From Prostheceraeus crozeri (Eukaryota; Platyhelminthes; Polycladida; Euryleptidae), in NCBI GenBank assembly GCA_907163375.1, contig CAJQUW010010458.1, forward strand, positions 496,001 through 560,000: 64,000 nucleotides of DNA, written 5' to 3'. How positions within the stretch are numbered: the stretch's first letter is position 1; every line of letters begins with the position of its first letter. Below are positions 25,366 to 37,551 of the stretch, in pieces. Under the pieces are notes generated by a model, which saw only the letters and a list, made by a program, of their open reading frames with translations, made no database searches and was not told the origin of the DNA. The position numbers and the translations under genes were made by a program.

Positions 25366-26430
25366 CAAGCTTCGTTTCGAAACACTAAAATATCTTGAAG
25401 TTACATATAAACCACACCACACCTGCAGAAATTCAGCGCTCACATGAAAATTACATTGCGTAGTTGACCATTTCAGTAGATACTGTATTTATGCTTTGAC
25501 AGACCGACACCAGATATTTGAGTTGATTGATGATACGCACACATATATATTTGATTAACTTTGCTGGTTATATTCATCTTCTAATTTTTGCAACTCACGT
25601 AAAAATGTGGAACATGACCACGCACTGAAGGCTCATCTTTTATATCACTTACAAATCAGCAGTCGAACATAATAAAACCTGAGTATATTTTGGAAATAAG
25701 ACTTACATGCTTCAAATTTTTACTGATTATAAGCATTATCGATTTGTTTAGAACTTCCATGATAAGTTGACAAGATAATAAAAGATTCAAACTGTTTAAA
25801 TTATTCACATACAAGCAATGGAACATTAGCTCAAAGAATTGCATACTGAAAAGTTAATGACAATTTGGAAGTAGGGTGCAAGTATATGGAATCTAGTAGA
25901 AGAAAAAGCAGACAAGCTGAAGACATTCCAATTGACAACAAACTAAGCTGGAGACTTAACCGTCACAGATCAAACATGAATGCATCATAGTTTCTTGCCT
26001 TTTAAATAAACTATCAAATCATTCTTTAAACAAATTTTCTCTCCTGAAATTTTTCCTGACTTGTCAATTCGACGACATTCAAAACTTGCACATTAAATAA
26101 ATATTTCTCATTTGATGCATTAAATCGTTCATCTAAAATATGGGAAGAGTGCAGTAGTAGTAAAAGAATGTTTTAAATATGCTTGAACAGTTCAATGAAA
26201 ACATTTAAAACAATTTTCTAATGTTTTCAAATAAATATTGCCGATTACTATATATTCATATTAATGTATACTACGTTGCTGACGGAAACTTGAAATCATA
26301 TGACTTCTATAATTAAAAATCCTCTGTAAAATTATTAACAAAGCGTGAATTGTGCTATAAAATTGTTGAAAGTACATTTTTTGTTGCGAAGATCATGAAT
26401 GACGATGTTTGAAAAAATTTTATTGTATTG

Positions 26431-26457
26431 CTAGCTGAAACGCCCGCCTATAGGCGG
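26431..26457 (-). mobile_element. Helitron-type 3' terminus (copy 1)
   Basis: On the minus strand a hairpin CCGCCTATAGGCGG is followed by GCGTTTCAG and then CTAG. A short GC hairpin about ten bases before a terminal CTRR is the hallmark of a Helitron 3' end. It lies downstream of the helicase remnant on the same strand, as expected. Confidence 0.75.
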
Positions 26458-26566
26458 ATTGTTATCTCCATATTGGTTAATTGATAAAATACAGTCCATG
26501 TGGAGTTAAATGAAAAGCAAAGCCAGAAATTTCGAGTATTTTTGATCAAAAAATATAAAGGATAGT

Positions 26567-26872
26567 TCACAATATTTCTTCATGCAACATGCTTCTTGCT
26601 TTCCCATCTTCTGCGTTTATGAACGCCAAGTCTTTTTTTCCTGTTCTTGATGCGACAATGTACAACATTCCATGTGAGAAAGCTGGCTTGGAAATATGAA
26701 AGCAAACCGTGCTGAATGCTTGACCTTGAGCGAGGGTTCTTAATTTAATTGTTGTTGCAAAGCATGGTTTAATAGGAAATTGGCTTCTTTTAAAAAAGAT
26801 TGCCCGGTCGGATGATGAAATGATGGCGAGAATATCAGCAAGAATCAATGTCTGACGGCAACACAGATCCAA
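26567..26872 (-). pseudogene. PIF1-like (Helitron) helicase C-terminus, copy 1
   Basis: The minus frame reads KRSQFPIKPCFATTI, then LAQGQAFSTVCFHI, then FSHGMLYIVASR. These match the end of the PIF1/RecD-type superfamily 1B helicase of Helitrons: the QFP..P.FA.TI motif, a SQGQT-like motif (here AQGQA) and the motif VI arginine in VA.SR. Only the last part of the helicase is present, and an insertion or loss has shortened the stretch between motifs. The N-terminal Rep domain and ATPase motifs are absent. Confidence 0.75.
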
Positions 26873-26989
26873 TTAAATGGCAAACTCGGCCTTGAGCGCG
26901 AAAATTTGGATTAAAAGCTGGGCAACTTATTTCTTTGCATCCAAAGGACATAATCTGAAAAGTACAGCAGTACTTCTGAATGCTACTCG

Positions 26990-27070
26990 TCGATGACACA
27001 GTTGGTCAAGTGTTGGCCTCGAATGCCACAGGTCGGTGGTTCAAATCCACCAAGACGCGCTGCGCTTTCC
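26990..27070 (+). repeat. tRNA-like segment (copy 1)
   Basis: GACACAGTTGGTCAAGTGTTGG resembles an A box and GGTCGGTGGTTCAAATCC is a B box with a 5-bp T stem (GGTGG/CCACC). The acceptor stem does not pair, so it is probably a SINE head. A related sequence lies on the minus strand near 20,710-20,790. Confidence 0.45.
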
Positions 27071-27290
27071 GTCTATAAAATTATCACTGCAGTTACCTTC
27101 AAAGACCGGGTACCCACTTCAAAATATAATGCTAACTATGGACTACTGATATCGTGGTATTAGTAGTTTCACTTGACGGCTGATGCTATGTTGTCTAACA
27201 AAGCGTGAATTGTGCTATAAAATTGTTGAAAGTACTTTTTTTGTTGCGAAGATCATGAATGACGATGTTTGAAAAAATTTTATTGTATTG

Positions 27291-27317
27291 CTAGCTGAAA
27301 CGCCCGCCTATAGGCGG
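27291..27317 (-). mobile_element. Helitron-type 3' terminus (copy 2)
   Basis: Identical to the terminus at 26,431-26,457, displaced by 860 bases through the tandem duplication. Confidence 0.75.
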
Positions 27318-27426
27318 ATTGTTATCTCCATATTGGTTAATTGATAAAATACAGTCCATGTGGAGTTAAATGAAAAGCAAAGCCAGAAATTTCGAGTATT
27401 TTTGATCAAAAAATATAAAGGATAGT

Positions 27427-27732
27427 TCACAATATTTCTTCATGCAACATGCTTCTTGCTTTCCCATCTTCTGCGTTTATGAACGCCAAGTCTTTTTTTC
27501 CTGTTCTTGATGCGACAATGTACAACATTCCATGTGAGAAAGCTGGCTTGGAAATATGAAAGCAAACCGTGCTGAATGCTTGACCTTGAGCGAGGGTTCT
27601 TAATTTAATTGTTGTTGCAAAGCATGGTTTAATAGGAAATTGGCTTCTTTTAAAAAAGATTGCCCGGTCGGATGATGAAATGATGGCGAGAATATCAGCA
27701 AGAATCAATGTCTGACGGCAACACAGATCCAA
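27427..27732 (-). pseudogene. PIF1-like (Helitron) helicase C-terminus, copy 2
   Basis: The translation is identical, residue for residue, to the copy at 26,567-26,872. The same truncation and the same missing ATPase motifs show that the duplication happened after the element had decayed. Confidence 0.75.
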
Positions 27733-27849
27733 TTAAATGGCAAACTCGGCCTTGAGCGCGAAAATTTGGATTAAAAGCTGGGCAACTTATTTCTTTGCAT
27801 CCAAAGGACATAATCTGAAAAGTACAGCAGTACTTCTGAATGCTACTCG

Positions 27850-27930
27850 TCGATGACACAGTTGGTCAAGTGTTGGCCTCGAATGCCACAGGTCGGTGGT
27901 TCAAATCCACCAAGACGCGCTGCGCTTTCC
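27850..27930 (+). repeat. tRNA-like segment (copy 2)
   Basis: Identical to the segment at 26,990-27,070, within the second tandem copy. Confidence 0.45.
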
Positions 27931-28101
27931 GTCTATAAAATTATCACTGCAGTTACCTTCAAAGACCGGGTACCCACTTCAAAATATAATGCTAACTATG
28001 GACTACTGATATCGTGGTATTAGTAGTTTCACTTGACGGCTGATGCTATGTTGTCTTGCGAGATGAAGCCATCGGATTGGATAACGCAAAATATTCAATT
28101 G

Positions 28102-29396
28102 AGTAGGGGAGGCTGGGGTGACTTGGCAGTCTTTTCTTCAAATGCCCATCCCGGCCAAACGACTTAATATTACAGAATTCCTTTAGTGCGGGTTGACGGA
28201 GAGGAGTGCTAGGAACATTTTTGCTTCAGATAGTTTTGCCGTAAATTATTGTCTTGTCCTCGAAAAATTCAATTACAAAAAAGTTCTAAAACTGCCAAGT
28301 CACCCCACTATTGGGGTGACTTGGCAGTAGGGTTGGGGTGAGTTGGCAGTATCATAAAACATTAACAAACTTTTGGTATTATACTGATCTACGCTTGCAT
28401 TATCATTGCTGCTACAAACACCGCCAAATTAGTTGCAAAACACAATCTTGGCAATTCATATAAATTGCGATAATTCATGTTGCAACGAATCAACAAATAA
28501 GGGTTGGTTTGACGTACCTAGATGTTTCTGAGTCATTTTCCAATGCATAGGCTAGGTGTTAAGATGTGAACTTGTATTAAAAGGTGAGTCACTAACACAT
28601 CACTACCATCAGTTGTGATATGTTGCAGACTACAAGAGTCAATCAACTACTAAGGACACAAAAAATGATGCTGCCATGTCACCCCAACCTAAGTAGGCCT
28701 ACGGTTAAATCCTCAGCTCCGGCTAGAATGTTTTACACTATCAGGGGTCATGTATTCTGACCTAATTATAATGTCTTCAACATAGATTTATCTGAAATCT
28801 ATCACAAGGCGCGGTGGCTCATCGAATTACGTATTTTCAAAAGTTGCATTTCTACATTTTAAGTAGGCCAATAGGCCTGATTTTTTGCTCTGAAAAAGTA
28901 GAAGTCTGAAGCAATCTTTCTCTACAGTATTATCATTTCAGAGCTACTTTAAAAAGTAATAGGGATTTCGAATTGTGAAGCATATTATTTGCAATACCAA
29001 TACTGCCATGTCACCCCAAAATGATACTGCCAAGTCACCCCAACCCCAGTAAGGTAAAAAATCAGCTCAATTACAATGTTAATATGATCTAAATGTTTTT
29101 ATACTGTAGGAGTTCATGCACCATGACCTAAGTAAAATATCTTTAATAATGGTTTATGTCAAATCTATCACAAGACGAGAGTTTCCCAAAAGTTGCGTAT
29201 TTCCGAAAGTTACGATTTTTGCAAATAAAATAGTTTTTTGCTCCTAAAAAAAAGTACAAGTACAAATAATCCGCAGGTATTTTGCTCCAGCATCTTTATT
29301 TTAGAGCTACTTCAAAATGTATACTTCGGATTTTTGATTTATGAAGCATATTAAGTGCAAGACCCCCACTGCCAAGTCACCCCAGCTTCCCCTACT
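28102..29396. mobile_element. TIR element with iterated 16-bp motif
   Basis: Ends are 29-bp inverted repeats with one mismatch (28,102-28,130 and 29,368-29,396), built around ACTGCCAAGTCACCCC. The same 16-mer, or a one-base variant, occurs in both orientations at about 28,115, 28,291, 28,313, 28,336, 28,671, 29,004, 29,024 and 29,368. 28,291-28,328 is a perfect palindrome with 16-bp arms and a 6-base loop. The right half is a tandem pair (about 28,667-29,020 and 29,022-29,384). No ORF. The flanks share only TTG, so the superfamily is undetermined. Confidence 0.85.
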
Positions 29397-30365
29397 TGTG
29401 TACAATAGTTGTTGAGGCGACAGTTCAGTATGTAGAACGGTGCCCAGAATGTCAAAGGTCAGTCGTTCAAATACACGAGATACGGAATTATTTCTACCTT
29501 TGAAATTTAAAAATGCTTGGAATCTGGACTGGATTGATGCAATAACTGGTTAATTAATTCGGATGGAAACTCGTCAATTTCATGTTTGTCTAGACAACAG
29601 CACAACGAATTTTTGTCACACGGGCAAATTTTGTTGCCTGGCAAAGTGTACATGCATTATCCACATTATATATCGATGGCTGGGACGTAAAATTCCCTAT
29701 ATGATGACGCAGTGCTATTGGATTATCAAAATTTCGAGTAATCATGTGTGCCTCATCTAAATCCGGAGATGATATATTTCTCTTTACTTTCGCAAACTGC
29801 TTGGGATATCGTCCTAATTGTCATGTATTTGCCAAAAATTACAAATCAGAAGTATAATTTGATTTTATCATTATTTCGGTGCATATATTATCAATAAGTG
29901 AGAAAATTTGTGTCAAATAATTTAAATTTAAAGACGCTTGTTTTTGTTTTTAAAAATATTGCAAAAAAGTATTATACTACTTTTAAAAGTTACATTACGA
30001 ATGCGTGGACAAATAATACATTTCGAAAATTTAATCAAACAGTTTTCAGGAATTTTTCAATCGTTGTTTTTTGAATACACACTGTAAAGCTAATGTAAAG
30101 ATGTTTGAATACACTGTTGTGTCATGGCTAATTTTTTTAAACAAATCTATAAGCATCATGCTTTCAAATTGAATCTAAAACAATCTTTGAATTTTTTCTA
30201 GAAGATTGATATGTAATATTAATGTCACTCTTCTCTGGTATTGTCGGAGGTTTGAGTACATAGGAAAATTGTCTGGAGTATGGGAAAGCGGTCGTTGCAG
30301 GCAGAGGAGTGGTCGCTACAACGGGGGAGATGTTAACAGGGTGGTGGGCAGTGCATTTAACTATA

Positions 30366-31720
30366 CAGTACTGGACAGAATGGATGCATCACCATGAGAT
30401 CTTTCCATGCCTGGCGAGTTACGCTAAAACTGTTGAAGATATTTGTTTTGAAGAACATATTTGCGATTCTATATTAGAAGAATTACATAAAAGAAGCCAA
30501 AAGATAGAAATTGGAAATCCAAAAGGCAGGAAACAAGAAGTAATAACCTGTTTTATGTACGGGTACAAAATCTGCTTTGTTGACGTTATGACTTGTTTAG
30601 AAGTTGAATGGTGCACTCTTGATCCAATATCATTTGCACAATGTTTTTGAGGGGTGCTCCTTGCTCATCCTCGAACATCCTGTGGCGTCTTTACGCACAG
30701 ATATTATTAAGTGAATCAGTTATTGCTTGCGGAAATAAAAACTCTCATTCAAAGACTTCCTATAAATCTGCAGCTGATATCCGAATGAGTCTCCATGTGA
30801 ATGGCGAATGTCATGTGAAGGAAGAGTTAGCAGAAGTTTTTCTGTGGTTCGTTTGAAATCTGACCGACAAAGGAAACCACTTTTATTTACCGAGAATGTA
30901 AATAACAACATTGCCCTCAACAAAAGGTGAGAGTCATTCACTAAGGAAGACTGGAGCCGAGTGACGTTTTGCGATGAATCTTTTGCAACTCAATTCTCAT
31001 TTTTGCCCGACCAGTGAGAAAGTTAGCGATTAAACAGTAACACTTCGAAATACTGCGCAAGATGAGTGAGGAACGCCGCAAAAGGTTATGACATGAAGCG
31101 CATTCTTTATATCAAGACGCTGCAGTCAGGTGATGATGAAAAAACAGTTTGATTAATAGACCTACTTGGACATCATGAACGCGAAGTAGATCGAAGAACC
31201 TGAAGCTGTGCGCATTTCCAAAATGACAGTGCACTACTTGTATGTCAGCTCATGGAAGTAGTGCTATCCTGGTCCATCATTAAACTGTCCAATTGCTTGA
31301 TTCTTGCTCGAATTTAGTCCTGACATTAACTCAATCATCAGTCCAGTAGTTGTTGAGTGACCCTATTGAACAAGGGGTCCGCCCGAACATAGCCCACTGT
31401 GTTTTGCGGAATTGATGAGTATCATGATCGGGAAAGAGCTAAAGACATTCGAACACTTAATGCTGTAAGTAGGGGGCATCATTCCAATTATTGGGTAATT
31501 AATTAACCTGCGCATGTATAGAATATGTACATGGTTCTTACCGACAAATCAATGTTTTTGATATTTTTGATAAATACGATCTATAAGCATATATATATGA
31601 CATATAATATCACATTCAGAAATCGCTAATACAGTGTTTAAAGTTTCTTCAACGAATTCAAAGAAGTTCACTAAAATCGGAAAATTTCATTGGGTGATGC
31701 ATCCATTCTGTCCAACACTG
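30366..31720. mobile_element. Tc1/mariner-type transposon
   Basis: Terminal inverted repeats of about 29 bp: CAGTACTGGACAGAATGG then ATGCATCACC on the left, with the inverse ending CCATTCTGTCCAACACTG on the right. TA flanks both ends (30,364-30,365 and 31,721-31,722). The TA duplication and CAGT ends are typical of Tc1/mariner. The total of 1,355 bp is a little shorter than usual full-length Tc1 elements with short TIRs. Confidence 0.85.
30740..31450 (+). pseudogene. Tc1-type transposase relic
   Basis: Fragments in shifting frames: KTSYKSAADIRMSLHVNGE, resembling the second helix-turn-helix region; RQRKPLLFTENVNNNIALNK, the K-P-L-T..N region; and TKEDWSRVTFCDES, the W..V.F.DES motif that holds the first catalytic Asp of the DDE triad. 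Downstream, the FSPD.N-like segment is barely visible. Multiple stops and frameshifts make it inactive. Confidence 0.7.
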
Positions 31721-31721
31721 T

Positions 31722-33900
31722 ATAACCAAGTAGTATAACAACAACAGAAGCACTGAAAATAGGGTGGTAGAAAAATGAATAGACAAATATGGGATGCAAG
31801 AAGTATAATAGCTAAGAAAGAACTGAGCTGTATAACTCATTGGGATAAATGTAGAAATTACGTAATGGACAATGTTAAAACCAAGATAATATATTAGAAA
31901 TGCGTAAGACAAATGACCTTTCAAATTGTCAACTCTCTAAAGAGCTTCGTGGAAGTTTATTGACGGTTCCCTTGAATGCTTCAACACCAAAAGAAGCCTT
32001 TTCCACAAACTATGTTACGTGAAAGAAGGACTTCTTAAAATGTCAGCATTTCGTCAATTTCTGTTTCAGTGAAACTTGGTCCAATTTGCAAATATTTTGC
32101 AAGGTATTGCTATCGAATCAATAGTTGAATAATAACAAGCAATTTTTGTAATCAAATCTGCTAAAAAATTGAATAACTTCATTGAAATATTGTCATTTTT
32201 ACGTTTTTTAGGTGGCATTGCAGTGAGATCTGCTGAGATAACACAAGGTTTGCGTTTTAGTTCTCTCACAACTTGATTCATATCGTCATTCAGACAAGCT
32301 CTGATAGAGAAACATGCATGTACAGGACAGACAAGCCATATCTTCATCGTCTGATCACAGGTGACCAGGGTCGAACTTCTATTGTTCACTTTGACTTTCT
32401 TGAAGAATAGCTATCAATTTGTCACATGACATCGATAGAAGTCAGTTTTGTAAAATCAATGCAGTAGCTCGCATGATGGTGAGACTGACATATCTAGGTT
32501 TCTCACAAGGAGACAATTCAAATGATACCAAGCACTAAATAAATTGAAGAAAGGTAGACAAAGCTCATCATCATAAGGGAAATTGAATGAACTCAACGAA
32601 ACTTTCAGAATTAAATTTCTCCGTGATTCTTCGACCCTATTTCGTATCTTAGGATACTATTAGAAAGCTCATTGGAACATTTAACAGATGGCATCAGATT
32701 AATCAAGATCACAGTTGTTATTTTGATAAAAAATTACAAAAAGTGCAAACCGATTTTTTCCTTTAAATCTAGTCACCACAATTTGGCAAAAATCAATTTG
32801 AATTGTGCCTCAAATATAAGTTTGGAATATCAGCTTTCACACGATACATGGCCCACTTATGTGTGACACGACTGGATGGCACGAGATCCGATTGAATATT
32901 GACTTCAGAAAGGTCCATCTACCGTCCGACTTACGCGACAGTCAGGGACTCAGAGATCGCATATGCGGACCTACGATAACGTGTTTTAGGACCTCAGTTC
33001 CCTCATATTGCATGTGGAAAGTGCGAGTCGCTCGCTCCCCGTGTATGAGCATCGTCTCCTCATTGCATCGTCCGAGGAAGAAAGGTGACCGCGGATTTAA
33101 GTTCTATTGCATGACAATTTTACCTAACGTGCATTCATCATAAAGATTTGACCAGCGAAAATCGTTGAAAGTGAAGCAAATGTGGGCTTGGTGCTTATTT
33201 AACCAATTTTGCTTTTTAAGACAGATGGAGTATTGCTACAGTAAAATAGTTATCTACAGCAGTACCAAGTACTAATTTCACTCTGCAGTCAAATTTCTGT
33301 TTACCCGAATATCTCAGCCTTTGTAAAAGTGAGCAAAGTAAAAGACAGCGCATGTAGTACTGCTATCTGCTACAGTTAAACTTCGGCATTAACTAACATT
33401 GATCTAAAATTAGTAAAAGCCAGGTAAGTGTTGTCTACTACACAATAGTCTTGATAGGCATGATTATCGAGAACAGTTTCTGTCTATTCACTTTTACTTT
33501 GTTTCTATAAAGACCTTTTAGTGCCCATTGGTGAATGCAATAGAGCATTTAATTCGCAATAATTTCAATATTCTCAGCAAATAAAACATATAAAACGTCA
33601 CATAAAACATGAATAATGTCTTTGAAATCCACTATCAACAATAGCACGTGTAACATGTATAAAGGAATATAATTTACATCATCATTTACTCGACTTTGAG
33701 AAAGGCAAAACCATGAACGTAGAATATGATGCTACTCATCTACATTTCATTCACTAATTGATGCGTGAACACAAACGTCATCACATGGCAATGTTCAATA
33801 GATGTATTTGATAAATAACTTTTGCATACTGAACACAGCTTGAAGAAGATGGTCCATGTAAATGTAAATGCTGCAAAGGATGCACAAATACATTAACACA
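31722..33900. other. Unassigned intronic DNA
   Basis: Lies inside the large SNX27-like intron. A GC-richer patch at 32,880-33,100 has short open frames without a known motif. Nothing else is recognised. Confidence 0.4.
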
Positions 33901-33985
33901 ATTCTCTGGCTTGACCCCACCTCGAATCGAACCCAGGTCTCTCGGACGAAGAGCAAGCACTCTACCACAAGACCACCGACACCAG
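33898..33985 (-). repeat. tRNA-derived SINE head
   Basis: On the minus strand GGTGGTCTTGTGGTAGAGTG (A box) and GACCTGGGTTCGATTCGAGG (B box) are well formed and correctly spaced. The anticodon-arm-like TGCTCTTCGTCCGAGAG lies between. The head is tRNA-derived; the rest of the SINE is not clear. Confidence 0.55.
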
Positions 33986-35569
33986 TTATCGGACGCTCAT
34001 TACAAATTGTATCTTCATCCAGTCGAAGACAAATTCATTTGCCTTCTCAATTCAATAATAAGACATGAAAAGCAAGTTCCACCGAAATTCCTACGGGAAT
34101 CATCAACTCATGTGAACAAGAAAGCGTAGGATTACCAGGCATTTTCATTGATATTCCACATCGTCAATAATTTCACATCGATTTTGGTTTGTGAGAGATA
34201 TTAAGTGACGAAGATCGACAACCTCACTCTTTTAATTTGGGGAATTGGCTGAGACAAGGACAAAGATATTCTCATTCTTTCTGGGAGATATTTCCCGTAA
34301 ATGAACAGTCCTTAACTTGTTAATTTCTTGTCCATCATCTCATTACGACTTTCCGTTTCATGATCATGCCTTATTGTCAATTTCCATCAATTTCACACAA
34401 TAACTGCATTTGTGATGATGAATAAATTAAATTTTCAATCAACAAGTTTGCAAACTTTTTCCTACCGATGCAATACTTGTGGAAGAGACTTCACTAGGCA
34501 ACGCTGACGATCATCTGATTGAACCCTTTTGCACTGAAACTTCATGATATGCCTCCATGCATGCAGAAACAGAAGTCAAATTTCTAACGGAAAGATGTGA
34601 AAGGACTGCCCAAAGATAGTCAATGCTAGACCTACTACAGTCATAGACAGCCCTCAGCTTGTCTGTTAGCAGATTCACTCAACCTTAATACTGGAATCAC
34701 ATGTATAGCTTCATCAGAGGCTATTGAGTGATCAGAAATTGTACAATTCCACTGCTCACGCAGATCGCTTTGCCTCCTCCTTTTCGTATCATACGATGAA
34801 TTTTGTATCATGAAGAACCAATAATTTGTATTGATCATGCATCGGTTGTGAATATGACCGTCTTGGTGAATTGCCATCAGAAAGGAGCTTCATAAAACTG
34901 GCTGAATGTGCATTAAGTCATGAACTTACGATGGAGGTCAATAAGTCAGTAATTCCTAATTACTGTAGGACACATGAAGCAAATCATACGAGTCCACACA
35001 GCAAGTACAAGAAAGAAATTAATGAACTTGAATACACAACATGTTGATTTAATGTGTCAGTTTAACAAAAAAATCGATCAACAGAAAGCAAGTTCTTCTT
35101 CAATATTCACGAATGGTTATTGTTGAAATGCCAATTATCATGGTCAACTGATTATGAGTGTTTTAAGTTGTCGTCCTATGCCCAAAATGTAAATCTACGT
35201 TTTACAAATTGCATTTGTTGAACAAGTCTCTATCTATATAGTAAATGTAATTGGGAATTCAACATTTCTATGGCAATCTAGTGACATAGTTTTGACAATT
35301 ATTGAATAGAATTTTTCAACATCACCCTCCATGATTTCCATACCGAAAATATACATTTTAATCCTTGGATAACACGAACACCACCTCTTCCATGTACGTG
35401 CACAATTAAACTAGTACGAGATATGAGAATGATTCAATGGGGGAGTTTTCGAGCCAGTTTATGTGCTGCTGTCTGTGCAAGGACACTTTGGTAGGCTGGA
35501 AAAAATAATTGTGTTAGATAACATGCTTTTGTACCAAATCCTTCAACAGGTAAAAGTCATACTGACTAC

Positions 35570-36600
35570 TAAGGATGAGCCATCCTACCCGAAACCCGAA
35601 TGCTCGGGTTCGGGTAGAGCAATTAAGAACTTGGGTCGGGTCGGGTAGGATTATCTCTTTTATCTAAAACCCGAAAAAATCCGAACTCGGGTTTTTTCGG
35701 GTTGGAGCATACAAATTTGAAGAATGTTTAGAACTTATAAAAATATTTTCTGTGAAGTTAGTACTGTTTCATGTGTACCTGTAGTTTAATGAAGTTTTTC
35801 AGGAAATTTTGGCTTATCACATTATTCTCATTGTGAATTATTGATCTAATAAAATACTTTGCGCTACATATTTTGCTTCTAAAACAACGGAAGATCATTA
35901 TCAAATTAATTGAATCTGTTCTTGTGGTCTCTAAAGGCCTCATTCTCATAATAACATGTAGATCGTGGCTCGCAGGATAGACGGAAAGAAATGAAATTTA
36001 ATTTGAGATAAGCTCTACCTAGGAGCGGAAGCTTAACTATACATCAAATATTATATAATTGAAATTTTAACATCTATCTGCAGATTAATGTTGTTACATG
36101 TAGTGATGCAGCTCAGATGCTCGGACCTTGACATCTTCATTACCATTGAGAGTCAAAGTGTCTCAATCAAAGTTTTGAAGGAGTATGCTGCAACACCTAT
36201 AATATATCGTAAAGCAGTCGATTTTTTTGTACAGATTCCAAATTTTGTCATGTAGGTTACATTAATTTCGTGGGTAATTATGCTACTTATTTAATATTTG
36301 TTTGAATATTTTATTAGCCTAGAGAAGATAATATACTAGCTACTGCGTATTTTAATAAAATACTAAAATAATACTACTAAGACGTTAGACTACCGCCCGG
36401 AATCACATTAGGATCAAGCATTAGCTTTATATATAGAAATGTTTCTGATTTTTCGAATATAATTGGGTCGGGTTCTAGAACTTTTTGTCAGGTTCGGGTC
36501 AGACATTTGTACCCGACCCGACATCGGGTTCGGGTCGGGTTGAAATTTTGTTCAACTCGGGTATCCGAATTTTTGGAACCCGACCCGACGCTCATCTTTA
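35570..36600. mobile_element. Non-autonomous hAT element with 8-bp TSD
   Basis: The 1,031-bp element starts TAAGGATGAGC and ends GCTCATCTTTA (11-bp inverted repeat, one mismatch). It is flanked by CTGACTAC on both sides (35,562-35,569 and 36,601-36,608). The subterminal regions are packed with CGGGTCGGGT- and ACCCGACCCG-type repeats in both orientations. The interior is AT-rich and non-coding. Confidence 0.88.
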
Positions 36601-37472
36601 CTGACTACAAATGAAAGCTACGATGAATAATTAATCTGGGCTATTATTCAACATCATACTTTGTATAATCGGTATCATTTATAACCATAGTCTGATGACC
36701 TTCACTTGTTGGAGGACATAGTGCGAAAGCATGTGAACTATTGAACATATTTTTTTCCAGCCCACCAGTGTCTTTCATGCACGTATAATGGCAGATGTGA
36801 GAACAGTGAATAGTGTTGTCTGTCTCGAACAAATGTATCAATAGGCAAATAGTTCCATCCAAGCAATAGGTTCGCGGTGATGAAGTTGATGAACTTTTGC
36901 TTACATAAAAAACGAACTGCCTCTGATTGAGTCCCTGAGTTCTATTTTCTTCTTTTTGTACTGACCTGAGTTGCATTACTGACCAGGGATTCCATAGAAT
37001 GAGAAGGGACTCCATGCTGAGATGTAGTTTTGAGAAATTGATAAGCAGAAAGTCGATCAAATTGCCGACAATTCATTAAAGATCTGCTAATTAATTAAAC
37101 AATTCATCAAACCCTTTCAGTTTTAAGACAGCCGGTCATCATCACTGACTGCTAACCCGGACACTTATCACAGTAGACATAATCACACAATTTCTTTCGA
37201 GTTACGATGAAATTCTGTAAGCGCAAAGAATAGACTTTCCAGCATTTTGTAGTCACGCATGAATTATTCATTACGAATTCATTAATGCATTCTGTCCTTT
37301 GATCTGTCAAGCTGCCTTCTGCTTACAGTTAAATCAGGTTAGTGATTTGCTGGCTGATTTATCAGAAGCACTTTCATTCATAAACAGAACATTGCGAAAT
37401 AGCTGTGGGTAAATCGATGGATGATTATCAGAGTGAATAGAATTGGCATCAAACCAATACGCCATCACTTAC

Positions 37473-37551
37473 CGAAATTGTATTCTTCAATTTCGAAAAG
37501 AGAAAAATGGCACGATACTTCGGGTTCGAGAGACAGTTCCTGTGCAATCAA
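37473..37551 (-). CDS. SNX27: SNX27-like exon, FERM F1-F2 joint
   Basis: This 79-nt minus exon has the acceptor TTTTTACCTTTCAG and the donor CG|GTAAGTGATG. The translation begins LIAQELSLEPEVSCHFSLFE and ends IEEYNF plus one base. In SNX27/SNX17 proteins the end of F1 reads A(V/I)..K......YF(A/S)LFE(V/I)....F, directly before the RKL that opens the next exon here. The phases agree exactly: the preceding exon ends in phase 0, and this exon's last G plus AG from 22,836 make Glu before Arg-Lys-Leu. The exon was too short to stand out by length; splice sites and family order identify it. Confidence 0.87.

Larger units (their letters stand above)
26336..28056. repeat. Nearly identical 860-bp tandem duplication
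   Basis: 26,337-27,196 and 27,197-28,056 are copies of the same 860 bases in direct orientation. The only difference I noticed is one base in a T-run (ACATTTTTTG versus ACTTTTTTTG near 26,377/27,237). Each copy holds a PIF1-like helicase remnant, a Helitron-type 3' end and a tRNA-like segment. The near identity implies a very recent event or an assembly artefact. Confidence 0.95.

Noticed and set aside
26990..27070. Functional tRNA gene
   Set aside because: A and B boxes are present but the acceptor stem does not pair. The copy is part of a decayed repeat. The same applies to 17,693, 18,837, 33,898 and 53,045.
26400..28060. CRISPR-like or satellite array
   Set aside because: Only two long direct copies without spacers; a tandem duplication explains them.
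36644..37060. 138-codon minus ORF upstream of the SNX27 exon
   Set aside because: No known motif, no splice support and no phase relation to the exons. Kept only as a chance long frame.
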